A DNA stretch of 64,000 nt. Source: Duganella sacchari. GTDB taxonomy: Bacteria > Pseudomonadota > Gammaproteobacteria > Burkholderiales > Burkholderiaceae_D. The position numbers and the translations under genes were made by a program. The first letter of the stretch is position 1, and every line of letters begins with the position of its first letter. The notes under the pieces are model-generated. The model worked only from the letters and a program-made list of their open reading frames with translations. It did not search any database and was not told where the DNA came from. The stretch covers positions 310,001 through 374,000 of the forward strand of contig NZ_FRCX01000003.1 of assembly GCF_900143065.1 (NCBI RefSeq), given 5' to 3'. Below are positions 55,785 to 64,000 of this stretch, piece by piece.

Positions 55785-56409
55785 TTATGCACAATTTTTT
55801 TTGCTGCGGAAATAATAGGCAGCTTATTTTTGCTGTCCGGGGAAACATCTGTAAGGCTATGATTTTTAAAGTAAATTTACCTAGCTTACCGGTCAATGTT
55901 TAGCAAGCGGTAAACCGCAAGGTAAACGCGTGCCTGGTTTATTTGTTCATTTTCCACAAAGTTATCCACAAAAACTGTGGATAAAAAATAAAATGACTTA
56001 GTAAACCGTGACTTAGCCATAATATTGCTGTTTTGCCTTAAATCCATGTTGCGTTGCACGATTTTTAGGCAAAAATAGCAGGCTTGCCAAGCTCGTTATC
56101 AGGACGCAAAGCTTGGTCGACGAATAAGTATAAAATTTGCCCTCTTTGTGCTGCGCAATATGGTGTTTAAGTTCAAAAAAAATGCTTGATTTCACCCGAA
56201 AAAGCATCCTAAATACTTCACTTATGCACAGCTGGCGGAAAGCGGTGACGAATTGCGCTCTCCTAGGAAGCGTTTTCCAAGTAATTGATTTTAAAGAGAA
56301 ATAATTTTGAATTTTTACCCGGTTTTGGATGATACCAACATGGATGTCAGTGCTTTCCGGGGATTAAGATTCCATTGTCCACAAAGTTATCCACAGAAAC
56401 TGTGGATAC
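55785..56409. other. AT-rich intergenic region with two DnaA-box arrays (candidate DnaA-titration or origin-like locus)
   Basis: The hemE-priA gap (55697-56440) has no gene but eight DnaA-box-like 9-mers. Array A: TTATGCACA 55785-55793, TTTTCCACA 55950-55958, TTATCCACA 55962-55970, inverted TGTGGATAA 55976-55984. Array B: TTATGCACA 56222-56230, TTGTCCACA 56375-56383 (one mismatch), TTATCCACA 56387-56395, inverted TGTGGATAC 56401-56409. In each array a GATTTT(T)AAAG stretch (55861-55871; 56287-56296) lies 88-89 bases before the triad. The local base composition is far more AT-rich than flanking genes. This looks like oriC, datA- or DARS-type DnaA binding DNA, or DnaA control of priA; I cannot choose. 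Betaproteobacterial oriC is usually beside dnaA, which is not in this window. Confidence 0.6.
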
Positions 56410-56440
56410 ATACAGCATCAGGATTTTTGCAAGGTGCAGC

Positions 56441-58456
56441 ATGAATAATCCACGCCCTTGCTACCTGCAAATCGCCATTGATACGCCGCTCAACGCGGTT
56501 TTTGATTACCGCTGGCCGTGCGAGGACGATCAGCGCCCGCACGTCGGCCAGCTGGCGCTGGTGTCATTTGCACGGCGCGAGGTGGTGGGGCTGATTGTCG
56601 GCGTGGCCGATACCAGCGATGTGCCGGTGGACAAGTTGAAAGATGCGCTGGCCGTGCGCAGCCAGTTATCGCCGCTGTCGGCCAAGTGGCTGGCGCTGGC
56701 GGGCTTTGCTGCGGATTACTACCAGCGTCCGCTGGGCGAGGTAGCGCTGCCGGGGCTGCCCAAGAATCTGCGCGTGTTGACCACCGTGGCGCTGGACCGG
56801 GCGCTGAAAAAGCTGGCCAAGCTGGACGCGCCGCACGATCCGGCGCCCGCCAATATGCCGGTGCTGAACGCGTCCCAGCAGGCGGCGGCGGATGCGATCG
56901 GCGGCGCCCAGGGCTTCACGCCGTCGCTGCTGTACGGTGTCACCGGCAGCGGCAAGACGGAAGTCTATCTGCAGGCCTGCGCCCAGGTGCTGGCGCGCGA
57001 GCCGGAGGGCCAGATCCTGATACTGGTGCCCGAGATTAATCTGACGCCTCAGCTGGAAGGCAATATCCGCGCGCGCTTCCCGGGCGTGATGCTGGCCACG
57101 CTGCACAGCAGCTTGTCCGAAGGCGAGCGCATGCTGCACTGGCTGGCGGCGCACCAGGGCAAGGCGCGCATCGTGCTGGGCACACGGCTGGCGATCCTGT
57201 CGTCGCTGCCGCACCTGAAGCTCATCGTCATCGACGAGGAGCATGATCCGTCGTACAAGCAGCAGGAAGGTTTGCGCTATTCGGCGCGCGACCTGGCGGT
57301 ATGGCGGGCCTGGCAGCTGCAGATCCCGATTGTGCTGGGTTCGGCCACGCCGTCGCTGGAAAGCTGGCACCACGCTCAGTCCGGCCGCTACCGCAAGCTG
57401 GAGTTGCGCGAGCGTGCGGTACAGAACGCCGTGCTGCCGACCGTGAAACTCATCGATATGGAACGCGACAAGCCGGCCGACGGCCTGACCGCGCAGCTGA
57501 TCGCGGCCGTGCGCCAGCGGCTGGAGCGTGGCGAGCAGTCGCTGCTGTTCCTGAACCGCCGTGGTTATGCGCCAGTGATTTGCTGCGAATCCTGCGGCTG
57601 GATCAGCGAGTGCACGCGCTGCACCTCGTTCATGGTGCTGCATCGCCCGGAACACCGGCTGCGCTGCCACCATTGCAGCCTGGAGATGCGGATTCCGCGC
57701 CACTGCCCGACCTGCGGCAACGTCGACCTGCAACCGCTGGGCCGTGGCACCCAGCGCGTGGAAGAGGGCTTGCAGGCCATGTTCCCGCAGGCGCGCGTGC
57801 TGCGCATCGATGCCGATTCCACCCGCAAGAAGGGCAGCGCGCAGGAAGCGTTCGATACCGTCCACCGCGGCGAGGTGGATATCCTGATCGGCACGCAGAT
57901 GGTGGCCAAGGGGCATGACTTCAAAAAGCTGACGCTGGTGGGCATCCTGAATCCGGACACGGCGCTGTTTTCGCAGGACTACCGCGCTAGCGAACGTCTG
58001 TTTGCGCAGCTGATGCAGGTGGCCGGCCGCGCCGGACGGGCAGGCATCCCGAGCGAGGTGCTGATCCAGACGCGCTACCCGCAGCATCCGCTGTACGGCG
58101 CAGTCGTGCATCACGATTACGACCACTTTGCCTCAGCGCTGCTGGAGGAACGCGAGCAGGCGGCCTTGCCGCCGTATCTGTTCCAGGCGCTGCTGCGGGC
58201 GGAGGCGCGCGAGCTGGCGATGGCAATTGAATTCTTGACGATGGCGCGCGATTGTCTTGAGCATCCTGGTATCACAATCAACGATCCAATTCCGATGACG
58301 ATGACGCGCGTGCACAATGTTGACCGCGCCCAGTTGCTGGTCGAATCACCTTCAAGGCCGGCGCTGCAAGCCTTCCTCAAAGAGTGGGTACTCACACTTC
58401 GCGACTTGAAGAGCCGCGTGAAGTGGTCGCTGGAAGTCGATCCGCTGGATATTTAA
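56441..58456 (+). CDS. priA: Primosomal replication protein N' (PriA helicase)
   Basis: A 671-residue PriA, slightly shorter than the E. coli protein (732). An N-terminal 3'-end-binding domain (YLQIAIDTPLNAVFDYRWP, VGQLALVSFARREVVGLIVG) is followed by Walker A GVTGSGKTEVYLQ (about 165), DEEH box LIVIDEEHDPSYKQQEGLRY and a zinc region of paired cysteines (CCESCGWISECTRC, then CHHCSLEMRIPRHCPTCGN). It binds stalled or repaired forks and reloads DnaB. ATG 56441 has AAGG about six bases upstream; the frame is open to 56375 through the DnaA boxes. It converges on argP with a four-base overlap. Confidence 0.97.
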   Translation: MNNPRPCYLQIAIDTPLNAVFDYRWPCEDDQRPHVGQLALVSFARREVVGLIVGVADTSDVPVDKLKDALAVRSQLSPLSAKWLALAGFAADYYQRPLGEVALPGLPKNLRVLTTVALDRALKKLAKLDAPHDPAPANMPVLNASQQAAADAIGGAQGFTPSLLYGVTGSGKTEVYLQACAQVLAREPEGQILILVPEINLTPQLEGNIRARFPGVMLATLHSSLSEGERMLHWLAAHQGKARIVLGTRLAILSSLPHLKLIVIDEEHDPSYKQQEGLRYSARDLAVWRAWQLQIPIVLGSATPSLESWHHAQSGRYRKLELRERAVQNAVLPTVKLIDMERDKPADGLTAQLIAAVRQRLERGEQSLLFLNRRGYAPVICCESCGWISECTRCTSFMVLHRPEHRLRCHHCSLEMRIPRHCPTCGNVDLQPLGRGTQRVEEGLQAMFPQARVLRIDADSTRKKGSAQEAFDTVHRGEVDILIGTQMVAKGHDFKKLTLVGILNPDTALFSQDYRASERLFAQLMQVAGRAGRAGIPSEVLIQTRYPQHPLYGAVVHHDYDHFASALLEEREQAALPPYLFQALLRAEARELAMAIEFLTMARDCLEHPGITINDPIPMTMTRVHNVDRAQLLVESPSRPALQAFLKEWVLTLRDLKSRVKWSLEVDPLDI

Positions 58457-59343
58457 GCTGGCAGCAGGTAGCGGCGCGCCGTGGCGATGATTTGCTCGGA
58501 CAGGGCGCGTGTGAATGGCGTGTCCAGGTTCCATGCATGCCAGTGGAGCGGCACATCGACGTAGAAATCGGGCGCCAGGTCGACCAGCCGCTCATCGGCC
58601 AGCGCCGACGATACCTGCGCCAGCGGCATCAGGCCGTAGGCCAGGCTGCCGAAGATGCATTCATTGCTGGCCGCCGACAGCGGCAAGGTGTGGTGTGGAT
58701 AGCTGCCGCGCATGCCCAGCACCTGCTGCAGGAAGCCGTTCATCATGTCGCGGTCGCTGACCACGGCAGGCGCCAGCTGGACGGCGTCGGCGATGAAGCC
58801 ATCGCCAAACCAGTGGTTGGCAAATACCTTGGTGGCCACGCACACGTAGCGCATGCGGCCCAGCGGCGTGACTTGCGGGCCATTGGCCTGCGGTTCCGCC
58901 GTGCCGGCCGCCACGCACGCAAAGACGCTGCCCTCGCGCACCAGGTGCAGCGCCATCTCCGGCGCCGCCTGTTGCACATGCAGCTGGCAGCGCGGCGGCG
59001 ACAGCAGCGGCGGCAAACTCAGGGGAAACCAGGTCGCCAGGCTGGCCGCGTCCACCGCCAGAGAAATCTCCGGCATGCTGATCTTGTTGCCGAGGTCGAT
59101 ATCGAGCGACGCTTCCATGAGCTTGACGTTGCGGTGATGGGACACCAGCCGCTGGCCCAGTCCGGTCGGCACGGCGGGCTGGCCGCGCACGATCAGCAGG
59201 CGGCCCGCCGCATCTTCCAGCGCCTTGATGCGCTGGGAGACGGCGGATTGGCTGATGCCCAGCGCCAGGGCAGCCTTTTCAAAGCTGCCTTGGCTGACCA
59301 CGGCGTCCAGCACGGCCAGTGCGCGGTAATCCAAGTTGTCCAT
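58453..59343 (-). CDS. argP: LysR-family regulator, ArgP/IciA type
   Basis: 296 residues. The helix-turn-helix N-terminus is LDYRALAVLDAVVSQGSFEKAALALGISQSAVSQRIKALED, and the effector domain follows with PEISLAVDAASLATWFPLSL. The opening sequence is characteristic of ArgP (also described as IciA, inhibitor of chromosome initiation), which in E. coli controls arginine/lysine export and related genes. No argO-type exporter is adjacent, so the target is unknown. It converges on priA and is divergent from the flavoprotein gene, whose promoter it may share. ArgP identity is by sequence pattern only. Confidence 0.8.
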   Translation of the reverse strand: MDNLDYRALAVLDAVVSQGSFEKAALALGISQSAVSQRIKALEDAAGRLLIVRGQPAVPTGLGQRLVSHHRNVKLMEASLDIDLGNKISMPEISLAVDAASLATWFPLSLPPLLSPPRCQLHVQQAAPEMALHLVREGSVFACVAAGTAEPQANGPQVTPLGRMRYVCVATKVFANHWFGDGFIADAVQLAPAVVSDRDMMNGFLQQVLGMRGSYPHHTLPLSAASNECIFGSLAYGLMPLAQVSSALADERLVDLAPDFYVDVPLHWHAWNLDTPFTRALSEQIIATARRYLLPA

Positions 59344-59439
59344 AAGTCAGGCTTATAAAATTTAAAAACAATAAGTCATGCTAATACTGTTTTGCTGCAA
59401 AGTAAAACGTAAAACGCAGTTCGGAGTAGACTGATCCGT

Positions 59440-60888
59440 ATGAAAACTCTACGCACCGAAGTCGCCGTGATCGGCGCAGGCACCGCCGGCATGACCGGTT
59501 ATCGCGCCGCCAAGGCTGGCGGCAAGCAGACTTTGCTGATCGAAAGCAATGTCTACGGCACCACCTGCGCCCGGGTTGGCTGCATGCCCAGCAAGCTTCT
59601 CATTTCTGCGGCGGACGCGGCGCACATGCTGCACGTGGCGCCCCGGTTCGGGGTGTCGCCGGGGCAGGTGCGCATCAACGGCAAGGCGGTCATGGAGCGT
59701 GTGCGCAGCGAGCGCGACCGCTTTGTCGGCTTTGTGGTGGAGAGCGTGGACGGCTATCCGGCCGAGGACAAGCTCCACGGCCATGCACGCTTCATCAGTC
59801 CGACGCAGCTGCAAATCGGTGACCATACGCTGGTCGAGGCCGAGCGTTTCGTGATTGCCACCGGCTCCACGCCGATTGTGCCGGACGAATGGCGCGCGGC
59901 CGGTCCGCGCGTGATCAGCAGCGACGCGGTGTTTGACTGGGATGACCTGCCGGAATCCGTGGCGGTGGCCGGCACCGGCGTGATCGGCCTGGAACTGGGC
60001 CAGGCACTGGCGCGGCTCGGCGTGCGCGTGACCATCTTTGGCCGTGGTGGCAGCGTGGCCCAGCTCAGCGATCCTGAGGTGCTGCAAGTGGCGCGCCGCG
60101 CCATGACTGACGAACTCGATGTGCGTTTCAAAACCAAGGTGGTTGATGTGGCGCCGCAAAGCAATGGCCTCGGCGTGATCGTCACCAGCGAGGATGCCAA
60201 TGGCAAACAGCATACCGAGCAATTTGCCTACCTGCTGTCGGCCATCGGCCGCCGGCCCAATGTGCACAAGCTGGGGCTGGAGAACACCGGCCTGCAGCGC
60301 GACCATCAAGGCATTCCGCTATACGACCCGCACACCATGCAGTGCGGCGACAGCCATATCTTCATTGCGGGCGACGCCAACAACGAACGCCCGCAGCTGC
60401 CGGAAGCGGCCGACCATGGCCGCATCGCCGGTGACAATGCGGCGCGCTACCCTGACGTCCAGCCCGGCTTGCGCCGCACGCCGCTGGCCATCACCTTCAC
60501 CGAGCCGCAGATCGCCACCATGGGCAGCAGCTATAGCGAGCTGTGCGTATCGCATGCGGGCCGCTTTGCGATCGGCAAGGTGTCGTTTGAAAACCAGGGC
60601 CGCAGCCGCGTGATGCTGCAAAACAAAGGCATGTTGCGCGTCTACGCCGAGTACGCCACTGGCCGCTTCCTCGGCGCCGAAATGATCGGCCCGCGCGCGG
60701 AAAACATTGGCCATCTGCTGTCCTGGGCCGTGCAGGCCGGGCTCACGGTGGAGGCCATGCTGGACATGCCGTTCTACCATCCGGTGGTGGAAGAAGGCGT
60801 GCGGACCGCGCTGCGCGACCTGGCCCACCATTTGCAGCACGAGCCGGCGCACGACTGTCCTTGCGTCGATTGCACACCGGCGCCGTAA
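59440..60888 (+). CDS. Dihydrolipoyl dehydrogenase-like pyridine nucleotide-disulfide oxidoreductase
   Basis: A 482-residue flavoprotein. FAD motif VAVIGAGTAGMTGYRAA, redox disulfide Cys43-Cys48 in GTTCARVGCMPSKLL, NAD-binding VAVAGTGVIGLELGQALARLG, and the C-terminal catalytic HPVVEEGVRTAL (His-Glu pair). The CxxxxC spacing matches dihydrolipoamide dehydrogenases, but the surrounding residues differ from the GTCLNxGC of the pyruvate dehydrogenase component, and no 2-oxoacid dehydrogenase genes are nearby. It may be a stand-alone disulfide reductase. The last 15 residues contain a CPCVDC cysteine cluster, an unusual addition. Confidence 0.85.
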   Translation: MKTLRTEVAVIGAGTAGMTGYRAAKAGGKQTLLIESNVYGTTCARVGCMPSKLLISAADAAHMLHVAPRFGVSPGQVRINGKAVMERVRSERDRFVGFVVESVDGYPAEDKLHGHARFISPTQLQIGDHTLVEAERFVIATGSTPIVPDEWRAAGPRVISSDAVFDWDDLPESVAVAGTGVIGLELGQALARLGVRVTIFGRGGSVAQLSDPEVLQVARRAMTDELDVRFKTKVVDVAPQSNGLGVIVTSEDANGKQHTEQFAYLLSAIGRRPNVHKLGLENTGLQRDHQGIPLYDPHTMQCGDSHIFIAGDANNERPQLPEAADHGRIAGDNAARYPDVQPGLRRTPLAITFTEPQIATMGSSYSELCVSHAGRFAIGKVSFENQGRSRVMLQNKGMLRVYAEYATGRFLGAEMIGPRAENIGHLLSWAVQAGLTVEAMLDMPFYHPVVEEGVRTALRDLAHHLQHEPAHDCPCVDCTPAP

Positions 60889-60979
60889 ATTCTTATTGTT
60901 AAATCAAAGATACAAAAAAGTCACACATCGTCATGCGAAAAGCCGTATGCTGCTGCATTGATCGACTTTTGGTAGGGCA

Positions 60980-62116
60980 ATGAACATACGCAAAGTGACA
61001 GCGGCCGACTTGAAGCTGGGCATGCTGCTTCCCTGGGATGTCTACGGGGAAAATGGCGCTTTGCTGGTTCGTAAGGGGCATATGATCGCCAGCGCCAATC
61101 AGATCGCCTATCTGGTGGAGCGCGGCGTGTTCGAGGATGGCCTGCCGCCGCAGCCGGCGCCGGAACCGCCGTCGGTGCTGCGCAAGCTCAACGCCGCCTA
61201 TCTGGAGCTGCACACGCTGCTGCAGGCCGTCTCGCACGGCGTGGCGCCGCCGGATTTTCGCCGCCGCCTGGACGATATCGCGCTCATGGTGCACGCGGCG
61301 GTGGAGCTCAATGTCGACATTGCCACGGCGAGCGTGCTGCACAACCAGCATCAGGCCACGTATGCGGCGCGGCATAGCGTCAACACGGCAGTGATTGCCG
61401 TGCTGCTGGCCCGCGCGCGCCAGCGTTCGCGCAACGATGTCATGACCGTCACGCTGGCCGCGCTGACCATGAACACCGGCATGCTGGAGCATCACCAGCG
61501 CTGGCATGACAGCAGTGCGGTGCTGGACCCGGTCGATCACGCGCGCAAGCTGGCCCATCCCGAACTCAGCGTGCAACTGCTGCGCGCGGCCGGCGTCAAC
61601 GACGAGGCCTGGCTCAACTGCGTGCTGCATCACCATGAAAACGAAGATGGCACCGGCTACCCGTTCGGCAAGGTCGGCGCGCAGATTCCCTTGCTGTCCA
61701 AGCTGGTGGCGCTGGCGGACCGCTATTGCGCGCGCGTGTCGGAACGCACCTACCGGCCAGCCATGGCGCCCAACGGCGCGCTGCGCGACATGCTGCTGGA
61801 GGCGCGCACCACGCTGGACACCAATCTGGTGTCGCTGGTGATCCGCGAACTGGGCATCTACCCGATCGGCACCTATGTACGCATGATTAACGGCGAGGTG
61901 GGCGTGGTGTCGCGGCGCGGCCTGCAATCGACCACGCCGCATGTGGAATCAGTGATTGGGCCGCGCGGTGCGCCGCTGGACGTGTTCCTGCAGCGCGACA
62001 CCCGCAATGAACTGCACGCGATCCGCGAAGTGCTGACCAACGCCCAGGTGGCCGCGCTGGACGCCCCGCCGCTGCGCATGGCGCAGGTGTGGGGCCGCGC
62101 GGCGGCCGACGATTAG
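60980..62116 (+). CDS. HD-GYP-like protein with degenerate HD motif
   Basis: 378 residues. The N-terminal 50 residues (IRKVTAADLKLGMLLPWDVYGENG) resemble the DUF3391/HD-GYP lead-in. The domain itself retains His132 (RHSVNTAV), His193 (HPELSVQLL) and the GYP part HHHENEDGTGYPFG (218-230). However, the His-Asp pair expected in a HDxGK motif is replaced by Met164-Asn165 in LTMNTGML. Canonical HD-GYP proteins hydrolyse cyclic di-GMP through an iron site needing that pair, so this copy is probably not a normal phosphodiesterase and may act as a sensor or scaffold. The stop overlaps the convergent DUF1857 gene by four bases. Confidence 0.78.
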   Translation: MNIRKVTAADLKLGMLLPWDVYGENGALLVRKGHMIASANQIAYLVERGVFEDGLPPQPAPEPPSVLRKLNAAYLELHTLLQAVSHGVAPPDFRRRLDDIALMVHAAVELNVDIATASVLHNQHQATYAARHSVNTAVIAVLLARARQRSRNDVMTVTLAALTMNTGMLEHHQRWHDSSAVLDPVDHARKLAHPELSVQLLRAAGVNDEAWLNCVLHHHENEDGTGYPFGKVGAQIPLLSKLVALADRYCARVSERTYRPAMAPNGALRDMLLEARTTLDTNLVSLVIRELGIYPIGTYVRMINGEVGVVSRRGLQSTTPHVESVIGPRGAPLDVFLQRDTRNELHAIREVLTNAQVAALDAPPLRMAQVWGRAAADD

Positions 62117-62595
62117 TTGAGCAGGGCGTCCAGGCGGCCCTGCTGGGCCAGCTCGCGCAGCATGCCGATGGTGTCGATGTCCGACTCGACGTAGGCCGAA
62201 CGGCGGAATTCGTCGTACATGGCATTCGCTTCGTCGGTGGCGGCGTCATGGCTGTCTTCGTACTGGAAGCGCACGAACAGCGTGTCCTCGGTCGGCTGCT
62301 CGATGGTCATGGTCAGGCTGGATTCGGCGATGTCCTGCTGGGCGGCGACGCGGTAGCGCACGCTGCGCATGGGGTCCAGCTCCACGCGGTCCTCCACCAC
62401 CAGTTCGCCGTAGCGCAGGCGGCGGCGGAAGCCGTTGTCGCTGCGCTCGTCGATGGTGCTTTCGTCCAGGTGCGGCACGAACAGCTTGGGCGATTCGGCG
62501 CGCAGCACCAGGCCGCGCCACACTTGTTCGACGCTCAGGACGTCGATGAGCGGGTTGAGCGGGTCGTTGACTTCGATCAGATGTTCAAATTTCAT
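62113..62595 (-). CDS. DUF1857/SRPBCC-family protein
   Basis: A 160-residue protein of the START/SRPBCC-like DUF1857 family (MKFEHLIEVNDPLNPLIDVL, VEQVWRGLVLRAESP, FVPHLDESTI). The fold forms a hydrophobic ligand cavity, but no ligand is known for bacterial members. ATG 62595 is preferred; an in-frame ATG at 62640 would add 15 residues not typical of the family. It converges with the HD-GYP-like gene. Confidence 0.78.
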   Translation of the reverse strand: MKFEHLIEVNDPLNPLIDVLSVEQVWRGLVLRAESPKLFVPHLDESTIDERSDNGFRRRLRYGELVVEDRVELDPMRSVRYRVAAQQDIAESSLTMTIEQPTEDTLFVRFQYEDSHDAATDEANAMYDEFRRSAYVESDIDTIGMLRELAQQGRLDALLN

Positions 62596-62742
62596 AATTG
62601 CAACCGAGATAAGGTTAGGCGGGAGCCCAGATCTCCGCATGGTAACGCAAATGCCACAAACGCTTCATGCGTCGCATCAGTGACGGCCCCGGCGACTGAT
62701 ACAATGTGGGGCTGTTTGTCCGATTTTCTATCCCTCGCCCGA

Positions 62743-64000
62743 TGTCCACCAACGTTCCCGTTTTCGGCCTTAATTTGCCCCAGAGCCAGGCTGTTACCTA
62801 CCTGGATGGTCCCTGCCTGGTGCTGGCCGGCGCCGGCTCGGGCAAGACGCGCGTGATTACGCAGAAAATCGCCCACCTGATCGAGGACCGCGGCTACGAC
62901 CCGCGCACGATTGCCGCGCTGACCTTTACCAACAAGGCGGCGCTGGAGATGCAGGAGCGTATCGCCAAGCTGCTCAAGCAGCCCAAGCAGGCCAAGCAGC
63001 TGACGGTGTCCACCTTCCACTCGCTGGGCGTGCGGATCCTGCGCCAGGAGTGCAATGAACTGGGCCTCAAGGACCGTTTCTCCATCATGGATGCCGACGA
63101 TTGCGGTTCGCTGGTCCAGGACATGGCGATCACCACCGACAAGCAGGTGGTGCGCCGCATCCAGACCGACATCTCGCTGTGGAAGAACGGCCTGGTGGAC
63201 CCGGTGACGGCGCTGAGCCAGGCCAAGGACGAGGACGAGGCGCAATCGGCACGCGTCTACGCCAGCTATGTGGCGACGCTGTCGGCCTACCAGGCGGTGG
63301 ACTTCGATGATCTGATCCGCCTGCCGGTGGAGCTGTTCCGCCATCACGAGAAGGTGCGCGACAAGTGGCAGCGCCGCCTGCGCTATCTGCTCATGGACGA
63401 GTACCAGGACACCAATACCTGCCAGTACGAGCTGGTCAAGCTGATGGTAACCGGCATTGGCAAGAAGCCGATGTTTACCGCGGTGGGCGACGACGACCAG
63501 GCGATCTACGCGTGGCGCGGCGCGTCGGTGGAGAACCTGAAAACCTTGCAGACCGACTTCCCGGACCTGCAGGTCATCAAGCTGGAGCAGAACTACCGCT
63601 CCACCACGCGCATCCTGCAGGCGGCCAACGCGGTGATCGGCAACAATCCCAAGCTGTTCGAAAAATCGCTGTGGTCGGAGCATGGCCTGGGCGAGCCGAT
63701 CCAGGTGATGTCGATGCCCACCGATGATGCCGAAGCCGACCAGGTGGCCATCATGATTTCGGCCGACCATTTCCAGCGCAAGAACAAGTGGTCGGACTAC
63801 GCGATCCTGTACCGCGGCAACCACCAGGCGCGGATCATCGAGCAGGCCTTGCGCAAGGAGCGCATCCCGTACACGATTTCCGGCGGCCAGTCGTTCTTCG
63901 ACAAGGCCGAGATCAAGGACATCATCAGCTACCTGCGCCTGCTGGCGAATACCGACGATGATCCGGCCTTCATCCGTTCCGTGACCACGCCGCGCCGTGG
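62743..64000 (+). CDS. rep: ATP-dependent DNA helicase Rep (N-terminal part)
   Basis: The frame is open to the window end; 419 residues are visible. Walker A CLVLAGAGSGKTRVITQKIAHLI, AALTFTNKAALEMQERI, VSTFHSLGVRILRQE, box II LLMDEYQDTNTCQYELVKL, and GDDDQAIYAWRGA identify a UvrD/Rep superfamily 1A helicase. The opening resembles E. coli Rep more than UvrD. Rep moves 3'-5' on single-stranded DNA and helps forks pass protein barriers. TACAAT at 62700-62705 is a plausible -10, with no clear -35. A functional link with priA upstream is expected at replication restart. Confidence 0.92.

Noticed and set aside
56013..56207. A 64-codon minus-strand ORF in the hemE-priA gap
   Set aside because: AT-rich chance frame with no ribosome binding site or family features, within the DnaA-box region.
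1..64000. tRNA, rRNA, CRISPR or prophage genes
   Set aside because: Scanning by eye found no clover-leaf with CCA end, no regularly spaced repeat array, and no phage structural or integrase genes. The XRE regulator at 11311 is isolated.

Overview
The window is high-GC DNA from a betaproteobacterium, most likely Burkholderiales family Oxalobacteraceae (Massilia/Duganella/Janthinobacterium relatives). This rests on gene content and order rather than on a database search: an mlaFEDACB-ABC exporter-bolA-murA-hisGD...CBHAFIE-hit-tatABC superoperon, a LiuR-controlled isovaleryl-CoA dehydrogenase linked to aceK, and hemE-priA adjacency. It reads as core chromosome with few accessory insertions. I see no tRNA, rRNA, CRISPR array or prophage.

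Layout. 1-1484: end of a peptide-type ABC solute-binding protein and a YihY/BrkB membrane protein. 1486-1784: an independently promoted, terminated candidate non-coding RNA. 1795-4465: an arsenic operon (arsR with C-terminal cysteines, LMW-phosphatase-type arsC, arsB, flavin-reductase-like gene). 4517-11040: leftward catabolic operon liuR-ivd-aceK-thiolase-SDR-acyl-CoA dehydrogenase, with LiuR-like palindromes before liuR and before ivd. 11311-16344: XRE regulator, small protein, ubiX, grxD, a PadR/DUF2812 pair and tex. 16541-21550: a SNF2-family ATPase followed by a soluble PAS histidine kinase and a response regulator. 21554-22423: a RAYT-type transposase with flanking repeats. 22498-28714: gltBD.

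28962-45840 is a nearly continuous rightward superoperon: Mla phospholipid transport, an ABC-2 exporter, BolA/IbaG, MurA, the histidine pathway, a HIT protein and the Tat translocase. An orphan DNA methyltransferase gene lies between hisD and hisC and overlaps hisD by 4 bases.

45859-54391 is leftward: a DUF1640 coiled-coil protein, a DUF885 metallopeptidase, a second and larger SNF2 ATPase, and a prolyl-oligopeptidase-type peptidase. 54611-64000: hemE, a 744-base AT-rich gap with eight DnaA-box-like sequences in two similar arrays, priA, an ArgP/IciA-like LysR regulator, a dihydrolipoamide-dehydrogenase-like flavoprotein, a degenerate HD-GYP protein, a DUF1857 protein and the 5' part of rep.

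The points I would follow up first are the duplicated DnaA-box arrays between hemE and priA, the DNA methyltransferase inside the his operon, the candidate ncRNA upstream of arsR, and the SNF2-kinase-regulator cluster.
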